Shown here one piece after another: positions 24,401-31,958 of a stretch of DNA of 64,000 nucleotides (its first letter is position 1; each line of letters opens with the position of its first letter). The position numbers and the translations under genes were made by a program. Below the pieces are notes generated by a model. That model was not told the origin of the DNA, ran no database searches, and was given only the letters and a program-made list of their open reading frames with translations. Source of the stretch: Tridacna crocea (taxonomy: Eukaryota; Mollusca; Bivalvia; Cardiida; Cardiidae); contig OX031057.1 of NCBI GenBank assembly GCA_943736015.1, positions 55,877,001 to 55,941,000 of the forward strand, written 5' to 3'.

Positions 24401-27185
24401 TCATTTTTTCGGTAGAATGCTACTGAAACAAGTAGAAAATTGACCGACACAATAAGTTTCGACACAGCTCAGCTTGCGCGGATTGCGCATGCTGACCTTA
24501 GTAAATACTTATGGCAGATGCATTAAACCCCCTTTCACAGAGCATAGCTCATCATTGGCTTGTAAGACACAAAAACGGGCATTCGGACATTTGCGTTAAG
24601 TGTCGTCTCGGGTCAGCTTGCGCAGTCCGCGCAGGCTGACCCGAGACGGCACTTTACGATTAAATTAGATTTTGTGCTACAGCAGACTTGCGCAAAACAT
24701 AAAATTACATAAAAACAGAATGTGTCGCTTCGAATTAGCCTGCGCGGTCTGTTCATGTTGATCCGAGACGACACTTTACGCAAATGTCCGAATGCCCCTT
24801 TTCGCGTGTTGCAAGCCATATATCAGAGAGAAAAACCTATCTTTAGCTAGGAAGAATCATAAAAAACTTGACTATTTACTCTTGTATAGGAAAATATAAA
24901 TACTGCAAAGTGCTATGCTTCTGCTGTGGTTCGAACCTATGACCCTCATAACTTTAACCCAGCCGCGGCCTTTATTTAGTGACAAATCCGGGTACCTGTT
25001 ATTCTTCTGTGTACAAAATCCGTTTGTTCTTGTTTCTCTCGTTTCGGGGGGGGGGGGGTTCAAAGCTAGGGGTTGTGGGGTTGTTCGGTAATTTCTTTTG
25101 TTTGCTTGCATTCGAGTTAACCCATTACCAAACGACAATATTTTAGACTGGTCCAAATTGAAAGCATTTGCAGACAACAAAATAAAAGTGACTGAAAATT
25201 TGAAATTTGTTTTGTGAAGGGTGGAAAACATTGTGGGAAAAGGAGAAAATGCTGGTTACCAGCATTTTCTCCTTTTCCCACAATGTTTTCATAAGGCTTC
25301 TTTCTCAGGGGCGTCAAAAGTAAGGATTGTGTGGTAATGGGTTAACGCCATTTTAACAGCTTGGGTCTTATCAGGTCGGTCAGTACACCTACGCCTATGT
25401 TTGCTAGCTTTCTTACACCAGTACTGACACAATTTCTTTCCAAGTTATGGACTAATCTTCTCACATAAATCAAAGGCCAAAGGCAAAAACCGCCGGAAAG
25501 AAATTTTGCCTCAACCGGATGTCGAACTCGCAACCACCAGGGTCCGTATTCACCAACAATTCTTAAGAACGTTCTTAGGCTTATTATTCAGAATTTTGTC
25601 AATGTGAAAGTAAAAGAACTTTTGATTGGCTAAACCATTTGGTTTAGCCAATCAGAAGTTCTGTTACTTTCACAGTCAGAAAATCTTGAAGAATAAGACA
25701 AAGAATATTCTTTTGAATGGTTGGTGAATACGGGCCCAGGTCTCGACACAGATACGCTTACACCTGAGCTACCCGGGTAGGCTGAGTTGTTTTGTAAAGG
25801 GTGCATTTATAGTATGGTCATAAATCAGTAAATGCCGCCTGCCGGCGTAGTAACTGCCAGTTTTCACTCAAATTCGGCCGGTGGCAGCTCGATGGCAGCT
25901 CGGTGGCAGGGACAATCGGCAGGCGGCAGGCGGCATTTTAGACGCCGCCAGGACGCCGCTGAAGTTTTAAGAAAAAGTTAAAATTCTGTCTGCCACCGGC
26001 CGATTTTTTCCAATTGTGCCCGTCGTCAGGGCGCCGGACGGGCGCATTTCGTAGTCGCGCGATGGCTGTCAAGTGGCAGACGGTCTGCAGCGCGATTTTT
26101 ACTCGGTCGTCATGGGGTTCGAAGGCCTTTAATCTTCGGCTGGCGATCGGTAGCGACTAACTGCCACTCTCCAGCATCCGGCCTGCTACCTTTATGCTAC
26201 CGATAGGCCACCGTACGATTTCAAAATATCTGCCGGCGGCAGGGCGGAGATTGAAAACCAGATGGAAGGCGACTGGCGGTGCTGGTAGGTAGCAGGATGG
26301 CGATCTTCCGAGTGCAGACTCCTGGGCCCCTGAATATAAATCCGAGGCTATTCACAATAAAAAATTGTCGTCATGGCGATTCTAACAGCACCATAGCGAC
26401 TCAGAGACTTGCGTATTGCTGGGTTGGGCTCTGGTTGCTTGCGCTTCGGTGCTGGCGCTTTGTCCTGCCCTTTGCCTTTAGGGGGCAACTTGTTGGAAGG
26501 AAAACAATTCTTAAGAATTAGATCTATTTATCTTGTGGATGATAATAATAATGAATACTTTGTAGTGATACGAGAGCAATCTAGCTTTATATATCCCCCG
26601 TAAACCAACCTGCCGCCGCTAGATTATCGGGCGGGCGCCTGGCGGTGGCTGTTCGAACGCCCGATCGCCGGCCGGTGTCAGGTGTAAATAGTGGGTGTCC
26701 ACCAGGTCGCCGGGCGGTGGCAGGTAAAATCTGACGGCTGCCGGCCTGTCACCTAACTGCCTGCGGCCGACACCCTGATGACGCTCCACTACCCTCGAAC
26801 TTAAAAAACTGCTGCCGCCGCCCGGAACCCGACAGGCGGCCTTTAACTGGCAGTTATTTATGACCACTCTCACCGATTTGTAAAAAATCGGCCGGCGGCA
26901 TTTAATTTTAAGAATCTACCGATGTCTAAAAATCGGCAGGCGGCAGTTTCACATTGTGACCATAGTGTTAGCAGTACAAATAACAAGTAATTATCAATGA
27001 TTTCATTAGCTCTAAAGCTCTAAGATTATTCATCAAGTTTGACCTACCTCTTGAATCCATGCAAAAATGACATCAGCTTCATTTCCTGCAGCAAGAATCC
27101 CATGCATGAAAACCACTGGCTTATAAGAAAATGCCAAATTGACGAGTAAAGTTAAAATGATGAATGGTAATCGTAGCTTGGCCAT
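9308..27185 (-). CDS. PPT2: Palmitoyl-protein thioesterase 2 (PPT2)-like, whole gene span with introns
   Basis: Eight exons on the minus strand join in phase, except at one point, to give about 277 residues against about 300 for the family. PPT2 is a soluble lysosomal alpha/beta hydrolase that cleaves S-thioester-linked acyl groups. Visible features are an N-terminal signal peptide ([15 protein letters not shown]), the VFMHG oxyanion-side strand, the nucleophile elbow CYSQGG across exons 2-3, and the PGVLHKYW segment in the last exon with the expected catalytic His. The segment with the catalytic Asp (family pattern GGPDDG) is absent, and exons 6 and 8 are out of phase with each other. The introns contain a Ty3/gypsy copy, a mariner remnant and many MITEs. 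Either this is a recently broken gene or the window lacks a small exon. The assignment is firm; whether it is active is not. Confidence 0.85.
10360..11034 (+). mobile_element. Foldback family F, copy 2 (complete, two hairpins)
   Basis: The element is bounded by ATAGAGGATA and its complement TATCCTCTAT. A first imperfect palindrome occupies 10362-10520, with arms around ATATGAAAAATATCTCAC. A second, nearly perfect one with arms of about 70 bp occupies 10875-11034, centred near GGCTGCGCCACTCG. A unique core lies between. It sits in the last large PPT2 intron and encodes nothing recognisable. Confidence 0.7.
11323..11377 (-). CDS. PPT2: PPT2 exon 8 (after the missing exon)
   Basis: The acceptor is TATTTTCAG before 11377, and the donor is CCG|GTATGA. 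There are 18 codons after one split base, [18 protein letters not shown], matching the family FFGFYxxxxxVxxMxxQ segment. It ends in phase 0 and so joins the terminal exon cleanly. Confidence 0.85.
11378..11430 (-). other. 53-nt PPT2 intron where the catalytic-Asp exon is expected
   Basis: The segment starts GTATGT and ends CATTCTATTTTCAG, so it has a good donor and acceptor. However, it joins phase 1 (exon 6) to an exon that needs phase 2, shifting the frame. The missing stretch of about 13 residues (family GGPDDGxIxPWxSS) has no counterpart in any frame here. The simplest reading is a deletion from inside one intron to inside the next, removing a small exon. Confidence 0.55.
11431..11510 (-). 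CDS. PPT2: PPT2 exon 6
   Basis: The acceptor is TTGGTGAG before 11510, and the donor is TTTG|GTATGT in phase 1. It encodes [20 protein letters not shown] and then PKVLVFG, matching the family segment LINGERxxxxxxxWRxNF and the hydrophobic strand that precedes the catalytic Asp. The truncated end of the gypsy element lies 143 bp upstream of it in the transcript direction. Confidence 0.85.
11653..14717 (-). pseudogene. pol: Ty3/gypsy pol: zinc knuckle, protease, RT, RNase H, integrase (frameshifted)
   Basis: Domains appear in order on the minus strand. There is a zinc knuckle [14 protein letters not shown], a protease with the DTGA active site, and RT beginning around 13870 ([12 protein letters not shown]). 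The catalytic box reads [10 protein letters not shown]. RNase H starts [14 protein letters not shown]. Integrase has an H-H-C-C zinc domain and D-D-E residues ([21 protein letters not shown]). Frameshifts at about 13550, 13215 and 12946 split pol into four frames. The first catalytic Asp of RT is Asn (codon 13418-13420). The C-terminus stops at an IKVG motif, so the 3' end and 3' LTR are missing. It is a dead copy. Confidence 0.9.
14714..15136 (-). pseudogene. gag: Ty3/gypsy gag N-terminal part
   Basis: The ATG is at 15136. It encodes a retrotransposon gag domain with the conserved W-x-x-F opening, the [14 protein letters not shown]-like helix, and [20 protein letters not shown] typical of Ty3/gypsy capsid. 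The frame stops at VCGK and continues one base out of register in the downstream pol/gag frame, so gag is also frameshifted. The start is followed by ordinary codon usage, and no alternative upstream ATG is needed. Confidence 0.85.
15241..15256 (-). promoter_or_regulatory. Gypsy primer binding site
   Basis: On the minus strand, TGGTGCCAGAAGTTGG follows directly after an LTR end reading CATAACA. It starts with TGG, the complement of a tRNA 3' CCA. The primer tRNA species cannot be named safely. Confidence 0.6.
15257..15686 (-). repeat. Probable 5' LTR of the gypsy element
   Basis: The right boundary (minus-strand start) TGTTAACTTATG and the end CATAACA give TGTTA/TAACA inverted termini and a length of 430 bp. 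A TATATAG box lies near 15511, and an AATAAA signal on the minus strand lies near 15300. With no second LTR present, the outer boundary is a proposal. Confidence 0.4.
15930..16045 (+). repeat. Degenerate trinucleotide repeat tract
   Basis: Runs of CAT, CTT, CAA and CCA triplets follow each other (CATCATCATCATTATCATC, then CTTCTTCTTCTTC, then CACCACCACCACCAC). The open frame across it is a by-product of repeat composition. Confidence 0.7.
16135..16215 (-). mobile_element. Short hairpin element, family C
   Basis: This is an inverted relative of the segment at 9072-9185. It contains CACCCTGCGCAGTCCG and the GGGGGCTTAATGCATTTGCG terminal segment. Confidence 0.4.
16346..16362. repeat. Poly-C tract (17 C)
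   Basis: Cytosine homopolymer; length uncertain. Confidence 0.9.
17061..17124. repeat. Perfect 30-bp-arm palindrome, family D
   Basis: Arms starting CGGACAGTGTAGATCAAG flank a 4-base TTAT loop with perfect complementarity over 30 bp. Diverged single copies are at 41635-41700, 41755-41820 and near 31520-31620. Confidence 0.85.
17546..17778. mobile_element. Palindromic MITE, family P, copy 1
   Basis: It has TTAACCCTTTAC and GTAAAGAGTTAA ends and a central hairpin whose apex is GCTCGTGACGAGC. The arms read ACAAAAGGTGAA and TTCACCTTTTGT, differing from the family arms on both sides in a matched way. Confidence 0.7.
18056..18249. mobile_element. Palindromic MITE, family P, copy 2
   Basis: It has a TAACCCTTTACTCC left end and a GGTAAAGAGTTAA right end. 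The central hairpin has the GCTCG apex (GCTCGTAGCGAGC). Confidence 0.7.
18558..18682 (-). CDS. PPT2: PPT2 exon 5
   Basis: There are 41 codons plus two bases, ending at CT|GTAAGC. The segment includes [20 protein letters not shown], which aligns with the family pattern NYWxDPHHxxLYLN. The donor phase (2) fits exon 6 exactly. The acceptor (TTTAAAG before 18682) has a poor pyrimidine tract, so the 5' boundary is less certain than the 3' one. Confidence 0.6.
18768..18848. repeat. 81-bp near-perfect palindrome, family E
   Basis: Arms of about 40 bp (ATCGTCGGTTTACTTCC on the left, GGAAGTGAACCGACGAT on the right) meet at CTTGTCACAAG with essentially one mismatch. It lies in PPT2 intron 5. It immediately precedes a family P segment that begins TTAACCCATTACC at 18898 and shows only the right half of the hairpin (18945-18985). 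Confidence 0.85.
19679..19906. mobile_element. Palindromic MITE, family P, copy 3
   Basis: The ends are TTAAACCTTTCCCAAAC and GTTTGGGAAAGGGTTAA. The central hairpin 19733-19800 is perfect, with apex GCTCGTAACGAGC. Confidence 0.8.
20040..20313 (-). pseudogene. Mariner transposase C-terminal remnant
   Basis: The minus-strand translation contains HSPYSPDLA, the box with the third catalytic Asp of mariner transposases, then [12 protein letters not shown] (normally FPxLKxxLxGRR). In a second register it contains [17 protein letters not shown], the usual C-terminus. The N-terminal half is missing and the frame is broken. It lies in PPT2 intron 4, on the same strand as the gene. Confidence 0.7.
20453..20915 (-). 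mobile_element. Foldback family F, copy 3
   Basis: It starts ATAGAGGATA and is followed by a hairpin (20462-20607) with arms of about 70 bp meeting at GTGGCGCAGCCAC. It then continues with the reverse complement of the F core (AGCCCTTTCTGGGAGGAG, CTACCGGAAAGCATG). The far TIR is not preserved. Confidence 0.7.
21094..21368. mobile_element. GTCATT-module MITE, family N, copy 1
   Basis: A 275-bp element starts TGTAATGCAGAGAAATGACC and ends in its complement (GGTCATTTCTCTGCACTACA). The interior is a chain of palindromic modules of the type AATGACC...GGTCATT separated by CTACGT/ACGTAG words. The second copy at 44613-44887 has exactly the same length. No clear target duplication is seen here. Confidence 0.8.
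21412..21638. mobile_element. Palindromic MITE, family P, copy 4
   Basis: It has TTAACTCTACCAC and GGTAAAGAGTTAA ends. The hairpin at 21470-21530 has apex GCTGGTTACCAGC. It ends 37 bp from the proposed donor of PPT2 exon 4. Confidence 0.8.
21675..21718 (-). CDS. PPT2: PPT2 exon 4
   Basis: The acceptor is TTATCTTTTCAG before 21718. The split Met codon (A|TG) follows phase 1 of exon 3 and encodes [15 protein letters not shown]. The donor is uncertain. GAA|GTATAT (21675) keeps phase 0 with exon 5, while reading on gives VYKYAF, which also resembles the family. A TTAA-type MITE starts only 37 bp beyond this donor, so the natural splice site may have been disturbed. Confidence 0.65.
22365..22500 (+). 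mobile_element. Poly-A tract and family C hairpin element
   Basis: A 27-base A tract (22365-22391) is followed by AGCTCAGCATGTGCGGACTG, then CACAGGCTGAGCT, and a CCCCTTGTCACTAAACAT end. It belongs with the segments at 9072 and 24440. Confidence 0.45.
22539..22631 (-). CDS. PPT2: PPT2 exon 3
   Basis: The acceptor is TTTGCAG before 22631, and the donor is GGCA|GTAAGT in phase 1. It encodes [18 protein letters not shown] and then [12 protein letters not shown], matching the conserved helix and strand after the nucleophile in PPT2 proteins (GG-VCRALL, SLSSPQMGQYG pattern). Confidence 0.88.
22715..22990 (+). mobile_element. Diverged foldback family F fragment
   Basis: CATGCTTTTCGGCAGTTTATCGAG resembles the F core start, and GTAAGGGTTAAATGCC resembles its AAGGGTTAAAAGC segment. 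The open frame through it is incidental. Confidence 0.35.
23282..23512. mobile_element. Palindromic MITE, family P, copy 5
   Basis: The left end is TTAACCCTTTACTACAC; the right end has decayed to AAAGAGTTCG. The hairpin at 23335-23402 has apex GCTGGTTACCAGC. It lies in PPT2 intron 2. Confidence 0.75.
23667..23820 (-). CDS. PPT2: PPT2 exon 2 (nucleophile elbow)
   Basis: The acceptor is TTTCAG before 23820, and the donor is CAGG|GTTAGC in phase 1. It encodes 51 residues from [16 protein letters not shown] to HLICYSQ. The last residues with the next codon form the G-x-S-x-G-like CYSQG elbow. The presumed nucleophile Ser codon is at 23671-23673. Confidence 0.88.
24149..24310. mobile_element. Foldback element, family G
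   Basis: Long arms (TTTATTTCATCAGCTTGTGG on the left, its complement at 24287-24308) with an inner palindrome around CTCGAGCATTACGGCACTCG. There are imperfect positions along about 75 bp per arm and no protein. Confidence 0.7.
24556..24818. mobile_element. MITE family M, copy 1
   Basis: There are 40-bp terminal inverted repeats (TGGCTTGTAAGACAC plus GGCATTCGGACATTTGCG) and two internal palindromes, the first reading CTCGGGTCAGC...GCTGACCCGAG. The second copy is at 42535-42799. This class of element with TGTCGTCTC hairpins is very common in bivalve genomes, in my experience of such sequences. Confidence 0.75.
25046..25058. repeat. Poly-G tract (13 G)
   Basis: Guanine homopolymer; length uncertain. 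Confidence 0.9.
25117..25345. mobile_element. Palindromic MITE, family P, copy 6 (best preserved)
   Basis: The ends TTAACCCATTACC and GGTAATGGGTTAA are a perfect 13-bp inverted repeat including the TTAA target. The central hairpin at 25227-25292 is perfect, with apex GCTGGTTACCAGC. It can serve as the family reference in this window. Confidence 0.85.
25541..25736. mobile_element. Foldback MITE, family H
   Basis: The ends GGTCCGTATTCACCAA and TTGGTGAATACGGGCC form an inverted repeat that continues inward with mismatches to a perfect palindrome at the centre (GATTGGCTAAACC/GGTTTAGCCAATC). Flanking CAG on both sides may be the target duplication. Confidence 0.75.
25813..26964. mobile_element. 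GC-rich non-autonomous DNA transposon
   Basis: Ends TATGGTCATAAATC and CATTGTGACCATA give TGGTCA/TGACCA termini flanked by TA. The interior is strikingly GC-rich with dozens of GGCGGC, GGCAGG and GCCGCC words on both strands (25840-26260 and 26600-26960), separated by an ordinary-composition core at 26300-26600. No transposase is seen, and open frames in it are composition-driven. It lies in PPT2 intron 1. Confidence 0.6.
27048..27185 (-). CDS. PPT2: PPT2 exon 1 (start codon and signal peptide)
   Basis: The ATG is at 27185-27183, and the 46 codons end at a GAG|GTAGGT donor in phase 0. The product begins with a basic residue and a hydrophobic run (signal peptide for the secretory/lysosomal route), then [15 protein letters not shown], the first beta strand and His-Gly motif of thioesterases. 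The start is chosen because it gives a clean signal peptide with no upstream in-frame alternative needed. An E-box-containing repeat begins about 330 bp upstream. Confidence 0.85.
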
Positions 27186-27522
27186 TTTAATTGAAAGAGT
27201 AAGATATCAGCGGTCTGGGGATGTGTAACTGTACGTATGTCGTATAAATGTAATCGTTATCTTCATATCGAACTATTTACGGTTATCAAAGTTATAAATG
27301 TACATACATGTACATGTATATAGGGTTTTGACAAGCGAACAAACTGCATTATTTTTTTCAAGATGATTGCCTCTAGTATCGATACACTTTTGCCAGTTAT
27401 GTTTAACTCTTTCAGCGCCAAATAAACAGAGTATACCTCTGGAAGCGACCGCTCCAACCATAACCCATTGAAACTCACAAAGACTTTGGTTGTATAAGCG
27501 TGACTACTATCACGGCAGGGAA

Positions 27523-27530
27523 TCACGTGA
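27523..27530. promoter_or_regulatory. E-box TCACGTGA, CLEAR-like, upstream of PPT2
   Basis: The palindromic TCACGTGA followed by C on the plus strand matches the core of the CLEAR element (GTCACGTGAC) bound by TFEB/MITF-type factors at lysosomal genes. It lies about 340 bp upstream of the PPT2 ATG. A role is inferred from position and motif only; it is also part of a dispersed repeat. Confidence 0.35.
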
Positions 27531-28018
27531 CACAACAACAACAACAATGGCGGACATTTGAAGAAATTCCCCCGCTTAAGGTAAGAAAATCTTCAATAAT
27601 TCTGTCAATACGTGACCGATTGGAATTTGGTTTGAAGCAGAGAAGGCGGAAAAAACGCGAGGGATTTGCTGGATGTGTTAGATCTTTTAAACAACACCTG
27701 ATAAAAAGTTATTGACGAGCAAACAAATGTTTATCCTTGATAACGTTCACGTCGAAAATAAATAAAACACACAAATAGGCCACTTTTCTTGCTTTAGTGC
27801 ATTTATTTTGTTCCCGTATGCATGAAATGTGGAGAGCATAAACGAAAAGTCTTTTTCAGTATCAATATTCTTTATTAGAATACGATTTTCTAGGTAAATA
27901 ACGTTATTTCAAAAAATGATATAGTTCACGTCAGGAAATTTTTATGATAACGTTCACGTCATAAGTAGCATTTCATATTAAAATAGTTCCATCATGAAAA
28001 ATACTGGTGTGATTTGAA

Positions 28019-28020
<2 letters not shown>

Positions 28021-28051
<31 letters not shown>
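28021..28051. repeat. (GA)n microsatellite
   Basis: Uninterrupted GA dinucleotides at the end of promoter-like repeat copy 1; the equivalent tract in copy 3 is at 30981-31022. Confidence 0.9.
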
Positions 28052-28055
<4 letters not shown>

Positions 28056-28460
28056 CCAAATATGCCGTATAACTTGCAGAATCATTTAGCATGCAGAATT
28101 GATTTAGATAACCATATATAAATGGTGAATTTTTGTTCAGATTTCGATTAAACTGAGATTCTGTGCAAAGGTTTGTTTGTGGTGTACTAATATCATCAAA
28201 GACATGCCATGAAAAGGATCGAATATGGTACGAATACCTACAGTTTGATGGTCGGAGTATAGAGAAAATCTGACAAGGACAAACGTTGTTTACAAGGTAG
28301 GCTCTAGGAAAATCTTGCCAAAAAAAAGGAGAAAATACTGGTTACCAGTATTTTTCACTTTTGCAAGAATTTTTTAAAAGGCGTTTTCCCACAATACTTT
28401 CGCAGGCTTTCATTATCAATGTCAGGTTTTGTGTCAGAAAGTGTAGGTTATGATCAGATA

Positions 28461-29017
28461 TACACTGAAACGAACTTCTAAACGACCACCTTTAAGCTGT
28501 AATTTCCCATTGACTTTTTCTCGCATCCGCTGCCTACAAAAGGGACAGGTTATTTGGTTTCATTTTTTTGCAGAATTATTGGCCGGTCTAAAAACAAACC
28601 TATGCCAAATTCTGAAGAGAATTCATTCAGTTTTATTGCGGAAGAAACTTATTTGTCGTCTATTCACTCAACATTGTAAATTGAAATGTGAAGTTTTTGA
28701 AAACTCCATACTTGTATTTTCGGATAACATTTTTTTTTTCACAAAACTAATTTCCATGTTGATTACAAAAGTTTAGTATTTTATGCTTCTATTTTTTAAA
28801 ACTTTTTTCGCTGGTAGACACCACGCATGCGCAAACAACTAGTTTTCCTTTTTTTGAAAAACAGAATCATTCTGTTAGCAAAATCGAGAATCTTTCATCA
28901 CAATACCATGGTCGACGTCCAGATTTATAGCACAATTTGCTTTTATTAACATTTCTTATACTTGCTCCAGTTTATAGGAGAAACAAAAGTGGCTGTTTAG
29001 AAGTTCGTTTTGGTGTA
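28461..29017. mobile_element. MITE with 28-bp inverted ends, family L
   Basis: The left end is TACACTGAAACGAACTTC, continuing TAAACGACCAC. The right end is the complement of TACACCAAAACGAACTTC, continuing TAAACAGCCAC. The interior is AT-rich. The plus-strand open frame 28450-28776 runs from the inverted repeat into low-complexity sequence and is not considered a gene. Confidence 0.65.
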
Positions 29018-29229
29018 TTGAGTACACATTAAGAATATCTCGTGTGTTCGAAAACAGATGGATTGTTTACCCTGTTAATAAATACGGTATGCTTCCCTTG
29101 TTTCACTCGTCGAGCAGGTTAATTTGTAATTCAAAATTTCCAGCGATATACGAAATAAATCTTATTGAAATTTAAACGTGTAGTAATAAATAACCAATAA
29201 AATAAGTATCTATGGTAATTTACTGGTTG

Positions 29230-30398
29230 TATCTTAGCTAAAACGCTCTCGCGAGGAAATTCTCCCTAGGCGTGCTTAAATTACGTAATCTCCCGAACAT
29301 CGTGTGTAAAGAAAGACAAATTTCACAGTAATTATGATATATTACGCATTGAGATTGAACCACAGTAGAAATGTAGCATATTTACACAATCATATAGTAT
29401 TTTGTCGTTTTCAATCAATATATTATTGCTCTGGCGACTTTGTTTATTTCCTGTTGCTGCTCAATTTTGAACCCATCCTAGAGTTCATTATCTCATATCT
29501 CATATCTTCATATCTCATACTTACAATGTATGTCATAAACGTTCTCTCCCTTTGTTATTTATCACAATTTCAAAGGCAAATACTTGCAAAGTACAATTTT
29601 CTATCGATGAAACATCAATATGTGGTGTAAAATGTATCCATATCAATACATTTTACTAGTTGATATATTATTTCACTGCTATGGAACAGCTGTGGCGTGC
29701 AAAAACCCCCATGACGTATCCATGGCGTAAAAAATTCTCCATGGCGTATTTTAATAGGACCCCAGAGCGTAATCAGTACTAAATAAGATTACGTTTTGTA
29801 CATGCTTTAAATAGCTACATACGACACGTTACACATTTAAATATGACTAAAATCAGGACAATTTCATAATTTTAAGTATGCATTAACATGATATTCAAGA
29901 CAACATGACTCAACTAAGATGATGAAATATGTATATTCTATATTCTACTTATGACGTGAACGTTATCATAAAAATTTCCTGAAATCAACTATATCATTTT
30001 AGAAAATAACGTTCTTTACCTAAAAATCGTATTCAAATAAAAAAAATATTGATAGTGACAAGCCTTTTGTATTCATGCTCTCCATATTTTATGCATACGG
30101 GAGCACAATTAGCACTAAAAGAAGAAATGTGGCCTGTTTGTGTGTTTTATTTATTTTACAATGTGAATTTTATCCAGGGTAAAAATTTGTTTGCTCGTCA
30201 ATAACTTTTTTATCATGTGTTGTTAAAAGATCTACTTCAAACCACAAATTTCTGGCGTTTTCCCGCGTTCTCTGCTTCAAACCAAATTCAAATCGGTCAC
30301 GTTTTAACGGAATTATTAAAGATTTTCTTACCTTAAGCGGGATAATTTCTTTTAATGTCCGCCATTGTTGTTGTTGTGTCACGTGATTCCCCGCCGTG
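29230..30398 (-). repeat. Promoter-like repeat R, copy 2 (inverted, long form)
   Basis: The right part (29935-30398) is the reverse complement of the R module, including ATGGCGGACATTAAAAG and TCACGTGA. The left part (29230-29935) matches 33905-34550 (AGGAAATTCTCC, CAGTAATTATGATATATTAC, CATGGCGTATT) and is absent from copies 1 and 3. Confidence 0.65.
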
Positions 30399-30475
30399 TT
30401 CTATACAAGCAGGCGAAATTGATCTGTGCTGTCCGCAAACGTTACAATTTTTGCCTTTGGCTCCAAAAGGATTAA

Positions 30476-30979
30476 CACGGCGGGGAATCACGTGACACAA
30501 CAACAACAACAATGGCGGACATATGAAGAAATTTCCCCGCTTAAGGTAAGAAAACCTTCAATAAGTCTATCAATACGTGGCCGATTGGAATTTGGTTTGA
30601 AGCAGAAAAGGCGGAAAACGCGAGGGATTTGCTAGATGTGGTAGATCTTTTAAATAACACCTGATAAAAAAGTAATTGACGAGCAAACAATGTTTTACCC
30701 TGATAACGTTCACGTCAAAAATAAACAAAACACACAAACAGGCCACTTTTCTTGTTTTAGCGCATTTATTTTGTTTCCCGTATGCATAAAATGTGGAGAG
30801 CATTAATGAAAAATCTTGTCACTATCAATATTCTTTATTAGAATGCGAATTTCTAGGTAAATTACGTTATATTAAAAAATGATATAGTTCACGTCAGGAA
30901 TTTTTTTATGATAACGTTCACGTTATAAGTAGCATTTCATATTAAAATAGTTCTATCATGAATACTGGTGTGATTTGAA

Positions 30980-31025
<46 letters not shown>

Positions 31026-31090
31026 CAAATATGCCGTATAACTTGCAGAATTATATAACATGCAGAATTGATTTATATAACCAGATATAT
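30476..31090 (+). repeat. Promoter-like repeat R, copy 3
   Basis: It begins CACGGCGGGGAATCACGTGA and parallels copy 1 through the GA microsatellite at 30981-31022. It faces copy 2 head to head across about 77 bp, making a large inverted repeat. Confidence 0.7.
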
Positions 31091-31847
31091 CTATATGCAT
31101 TTATTAACTATTATATATAGAAATAAAGCCAACATGTTTTTGTTTTGGTTAGTCTTCATGGAAAATCACCCTACCCTAATCAAACAGTTAAGAAATAGAC
31201 CTTTGCCAAATACCGTTACTGACCCGTCACCACGAGTTACTTCCCTTTCCACCGGACAATCTTTCCCAATCTTGTATATACCCGAATAGTGAAAGGATCA
31301 TATTTTTTAAATGGATTTCACCCTAAACGCGATAAATAAGACAAACAACCTAAAATGGCCGTGCCGATAGTTTTATCAGTTACCTTTTTCAAAAAGAACT
31401 GTTGTTTTATCAATTTTTCGGTAAACTTCAGAGAGTAAAGTGGTATCATAAACGCTGTCTCCTGCCGGGCGTGATGATAGAACTTTTTGTATGCAGACTG
31501 CATTAACTCTTAGGCTACAAAGCGCGACTCAATGACCTTTTGCAGACAATATAGACTCAGATCACACCAGGAAGAACGTGCAGTCTGATCCTAGATCTTC
31601 ACTATCCGATACCGAGATATTTTTCCTCGGGATATTCCTTTGAAATAAATTGTGAGGTTTTACTATCGGCTTTGAAAGTGGCATTTAATTCATTTAGTAA
31701 GGTAAGGTTTAACTTAGTTAGTTTAAACATATTTAATTGTAATAATTAATTACAAATGGATTGGGACGAAAGCTAACGAAAGCATATAAAGTCCCTCTCC
31801 GAGATACAAATCGTTCATACAATAAATCCATATTTACAACAAAAAGC

Positions 31848-31858
<11 letters not shown>

Positions 31859-31905
<47 letters not shown>

Positions 31906-31923
31906 CTTAATAGTCTACTGTCT

Positions 31924-31955
<32 letters not shown>
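31859..31955. repeat. (CA)n and (GA)n microsatellites
   Basis: The CA tract runs 31859-31902, with TA alternation just before it, and the GA tract runs 31927-31955. Confidence 0.9.

Positions 31956-31958
<3 letters not shown>

Larger units (their letters stand above)
27511..28135 (+). repeat. Promoter-like repeat R, copy 1
   Basis: It begins CACGGCAGGGAATCACGTGA, followed by a CAA run, ATGGCGGACATTTGAAG and a CTTAAG|GTAAGAAAA splice-donor-like junction. It continues through ATAACGTTCACGTC words to a GA microsatellite (28021-28051). Copies are at 30476-31090 (same strand) and, inverted, at 29230-30398 and 33905-34996. This copy is the nearest upstream sequence to the PPT2 start codon. Confidence 0.7.

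Noticed and set aside
26279-26873. Open frames in the GC-rich block
   Set aside because: They are explained by repeated GGC/GCC words; no protein motif.
28450-28776. 108-codon open frame
   Set aside because: It starts inside the inverted end of a MITE and runs through low-complexity sequence.
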